From: Gammaproteobacteria bacterium | GTDB lineage: Bacteria > Pseudomonadota > Gammaproteobacteria > GCA-001735895 | Reading direction: 5' to 3' | NCBI GenBank assembly: GCA_015494335.1 | Contig: WGBK01000416.1 | Location: forward strand, 1-7,373 | DNA: 7,373 nt | In this document: positions 5,873 to 7,373 of the stretch, one piece after another | Numbering within the stretch: the first letter of the stretch is position 1 | Layout of the letters: each line of letters starts with the position of its first letter | Translations under genes and position numbers: made by a program | Notes under the pieces: model-generated | The model's input: the letters and a program-made list of their open reading frames with translations, nothing else | The model's database searches: none | What the model was told of the DNA's origin: nothing

Positions 5873-6762
5873 TGCAGCAGATTGTCGCCGGCCTTCTCGA
5901 TGCTGCTGCCGAGGCTGATGACGCCACTGCCGAACAGGGTGTTCTCCTCGCGCCGCAGGAAGAAGTTCTGCCCGTCCTCGGTGCGGATGAAGGTGCCATT
6001 GGTGCTCTGGTCGGTGATCACGAAACGACCCCGTCGCACCTCGATGCGGGCATGGAAGCGCGAGATCAGATCGCCGGAAATAATCAGGTCGCAGTCCTTG
6101 CCGCGACCGACCTGGATGGTATCGCTGTCGAGAGCGAGTGACATCTGCTTGCCGCGGTATTCCAGCTCCAGCATCTGGGGCTGGGTATCCTTCGCCGGGT
6201 TGGTAAAACTGCCGGCAGTGGCCATGTTGGTGATGTCCGCATCGGGCTCCCAGGCCAGCAGGTAGATGTCCAGCGGCACTTCCTTGCCCTTGAGGCGAAT
6301 GCGGTCGAACAGGCGCAGCTTCTCCAGCATGTCATGGCTGTGGGCCTTCTCGCTGAGCTTGCCGGAACAGAGGATCTGCCGCGCCTTGGCCATGCCGACC
6401 AGTCGCGCCGCCACATTGACCGTATCGCCGAAGATATCGTTCTCCTCGATCAGGATCGGGCCATAGTGCATGCCGATGCGGATCGACAGGCCGATGGTTT
6501 CGGGCGAGCGCAGGTCTTCCATGGTTTCCTGCATCAGCTGCGCCGCCAGCAGGGACAGGTCCGGGTCGAGGAAATAGACCAGGATTTCGTCACCAATGGT
6601 CTTGACCAAGGTGCCGCGATGCCGCTTGCTGATGGAGATGAGGGTATTGAGGGCCTTGGTGATCCGTTCCCGGGCTTCCTGGTCGCCCAGGTTCTCGTAC
6701 AGGGCCGTGCTGCCCGCCACATCGGCGAACATGACCACGTATTCAGTCGATTGATCTGACAT
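5857..6762 (-). CDS. Class III adenylate cyclase with C-terminal FHA domain
   Basis: This is a soluble protein of 301 aa predicted to make cAMP from ATP. The cyclase domain spans about residues 6-172. Metal-binding Asp14 (MFADVAGST) and Asp58 (KTIGDE) are present, as are the adenine-specifying pair Lys54 and Asp109 (NDIFG) and the transition-state Asn116 and Arg120 (NVAAR). It therefore looks catalytically complete, and the Lys/Asp pair points to ATP over GTP. After a linker (173-198), an FHA domain (about 199-285) shows GR at 219-220, SRFH at 234-237 and NGT at 255-257, the residues that bind phosphothreonine peptides. No membrane segment or HAMP is seen. The ATG at 6762 is chosen because GGGG sits 4 nt upstream and the domain starts at once; the open frame continues 29 codons further without homology. 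It follows gltX by 103 bp and could be co-transcribed or use its own promoter. The stop overlaps the antiporter gene. Confidence 0.93.
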   Translation of the reverse strand: MSDQSTEYVVMFADVAGSTALYENLGDQEARERITKALNTLISISKRHRGTLVKTIGDEILVYFLDPDLSLLAAQLMQETMEDLRSPETIGLSIRIGMHYGPILIEENDIFGDTVNVAARLVGMAKARQILCSGKLSEKAHSHDMLEKLRLFDRIRLKGKEVPLDIYLLAWEPDADITNMATAGSFTNPAKDTQPQMLELEYRGKQMSLALDSDTIQVGRGKDCDLIISGDLISRFHARIEVRRGRFVITDQSTNGTFIRTEDGQNFFLRREENTLFGSGVISLGSSIEKAGDNLLHYRCV

Positions 6763-6791
6763 TCTACCCCGATTCCCTGTACCCGAGCCGT

Positions 6792-6805
6792 GCCGCTGTG
6801 GCGGC
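6792..6805. repeat. Small GC hairpin in the cyclase leader region
   Basis: GCCGC (6792-6796) and GCGGC (6801-6805) can pair around the 4-base loop TGTG. It lies about 30 bp before the cyclase ATG. No T-run follows on either strand, so it is not a standard intrinsic terminator. It could mildly affect the leader of the cyclase mRNA. Confidence 0.3.
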
Positions 6806-6825
6806 CTGTAGTTGCTTATTCCGCG

Positions 6826-6851
6826 TTTATAGCACCCTTTTGGTGCCAAAA
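6826..6851 (-). promoter_or_regulatory. Palindrome next to a TATAAA box between gltX and the cyclase gene
   Basis: The 14-bp palindrome TTTTGG-TG-CCAAAA (6838-6851) overlaps a second inverted repeat GCACC-CTTTT-GGTGC (6832-6846). On the minus strand a TATAAA box (6831-6826) follows directly, suitable as a -10, but the hexamer 17 bp upstream (CGGTTT) is a poor -35. This fits an activator- or repressor-controlled promoter for the cyclase gene, with the palindrome as operator. This is inference; no regulator is identified. Confidence 0.4.
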
Positions 6852-6865
6852 CCGCCGCGATTCTA

Positions 6866-7373
6866 TCATGAATTGACCTCGATCCAACGAATCGCGGCTT
6901 CGAGGCGGCGCAGGCTGCGCTCGCGGCCGATCATCTCGACGGTCAGATCGATCGGCGGTGAGAAGGAGCCGCCGGTGGTGGCCACGCGCAGGGGCTGGCC
7001 GACCTTGCCCATGCCCACGTCCAGTTCCTCGGTAATGGCCCGGATCACATCGTGGATGGACTCGGCACGCCACTCCTCCAGCTGCGAAAGACGCTCGAGC
7101 AGCAATTGCAGGGGTTCCTGCGCCGCAGGCTTGAGCGCCTTCTTTGCTGCCTTCGGGTCGTAGTCCTCGAAATCCTCGAACACATAGCGACTCGCGTCGG
7201 CCAGCTCGTTGATGGTCTTCACCCGTTCACGATAGAGGTCGACGATCGGGGTCAGATCCAGGTTCTCGTCCACCTCGACGCCGATCCGTTCGAGCCGCTC
7301 GCGCACCAGTTCGACGATGCGATCGAGGTCTGCGGACTTGAGATACTGCTGGTTGATCCAGTCCAGTTTCTCC
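6866..7373 (-). CDS. gltX: Glutamyl-tRNA synthetase, C-terminal part (5' end outside window)
   Basis: The 168 visible residues are the all-helical anticodon-binding domain of a class I GluRS that charges tRNA-Glu; the catalytic Rossmann domain with HIGH and KMSKS lies beyond the right edge. The frame is open to the edge and begins with EKLDWINQQYLK, the junction typical of GluRS after the KMSKS loop. The closing block LRVATTGGSFSPPIDLTVEMIGRE followed by RSLRRLEAAI is the conserved GluRS ending (the equivalent in others reads RVAxTGxxxSPxLxxxLxLLGRE). In shorter pieces: LRVATTGGSFSPPID, then LTVEMIGRE. The gene ends with TGA at 6866-6868. No tRNA gene and no T-rich terminator follows, so transcription may run on into the cyclase gene. 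Whether it is discriminating or also charges tRNA-Gln cannot be judged from this part. Confidence 0.93.
   Translation of the reverse strand, partial: EKLDWINQQYLKSADLDRIVELVRERLERIGVEVDENLDLTPIVDLYRERVKTINELADASRYVFEDFEDYDPKAAKKALKPAAQEPLQLLLERLSQLEEWRAESIHDVIRAITEELDVGMGKVGQPLRVATTGGSFSPPIDLTVEMIGRERSLRRLEAAIRWIEVNS

Noticed and set aside
4744..6141. Long rightward frame (465 codons) crossing the antiporter and cyclase genes
   Set aside because: It is the out-of-frame shadow of the CLC gene and antisense to the cyclase, and is full of Arg/His/Pro runs.
6832..6851. Sigma54 promoter (TTGGCAC followed by a GC) before the cyclase gene on the minus strand
   Set aside because: The GG and GC elements are 12 bp apart rather than the required 10, and TTGCW is not matched.
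6792..6865. Intrinsic terminator after gltX
   Set aside because: Hairpins are present (6792-6805, 6832-6846) but neither is followed by a T-run on the gltX strand.
1..7373. tRNA, rRNA, CRISPR, insertion sequence or phage genes
   Set aside because: I saw no cloverleaf-like sequence, regularly spaced repeats, transposase motifs or terminal inverted repeats; nearly all the DNA is accounted for by the nine genes.

Overview
This window is a GC-rich stretch of bacterial chromosome, most likely from a gammaproteobacterium. That guess rests on the ZapE-type AFG1 ATPase, the form of the GluRS C-terminus, and one Gly/Arg/Tyr-rich protein that recalls proteins of sulfur-oxidising lineages. The genus cannot be read from the sequence. 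I see no mobile element, phage gene, CRISPR array, rRNA or tRNA. Base composition looks even, apart from two short AT-rich promoter islands near 1420-1465 and 3535-3590.

Layout, left to right: (1) the 3' part of an inositol-monophosphatase family gene (+, cut by the left edge); (2) a membrane-anchored, low-complexity protein of 257 aa (-); (3) a secreted endonuclease/exonuclease/phosphatase-fold protein (+); (4) zapE, an AFG1-family ATPase linked to cell division (-); (5) a 115-aa protein of unknown function (+); (6) a 139-aa degenerate response-regulator receiver (-); (7) a CLC-type Cl-/H+ antiporter (+); (8) a class III adenylate cyclase fused to a C-terminal FHA domain (-); (9) the 3' end of gltX, glutamyl-tRNA synthetase (-, cut by the right edge).

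The organisation is striking. Strands alternate gene by gene (+ - + - + - + - -), and all four tail-to-tail pairs overlap at their stop codons, by 19, 10, 17 and 16 bp. No space remains for an ordinary terminator between convergent genes. The only untranslated stretches are three divergent promoter regions (66, 221 and 60 bp) and the 103-bp gap between gltX and the cyclase gene. The clearest promoter is a TTGAAA-17-TATACT sigma70 site before the 257-aa protein. No intergenic stretch exceeds 300 bp.

The genes do not form one pathway. Two encode signalling domains: a cyclase predicted to be active with an FHA phosphopeptide reader, and a receiver with Glu where the phosphorylatable Asp should be. 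Two encode envelope or secreted proteins: the nuclease-fold protein and the anchored Tyr/Gly/Arg-rich protein. The strongest candidates for undescribed biology are the 257-aa protein, the pseudo-receiver with its convergent 115-aa partner, and the pattern of overlapping convergent 3' ends.
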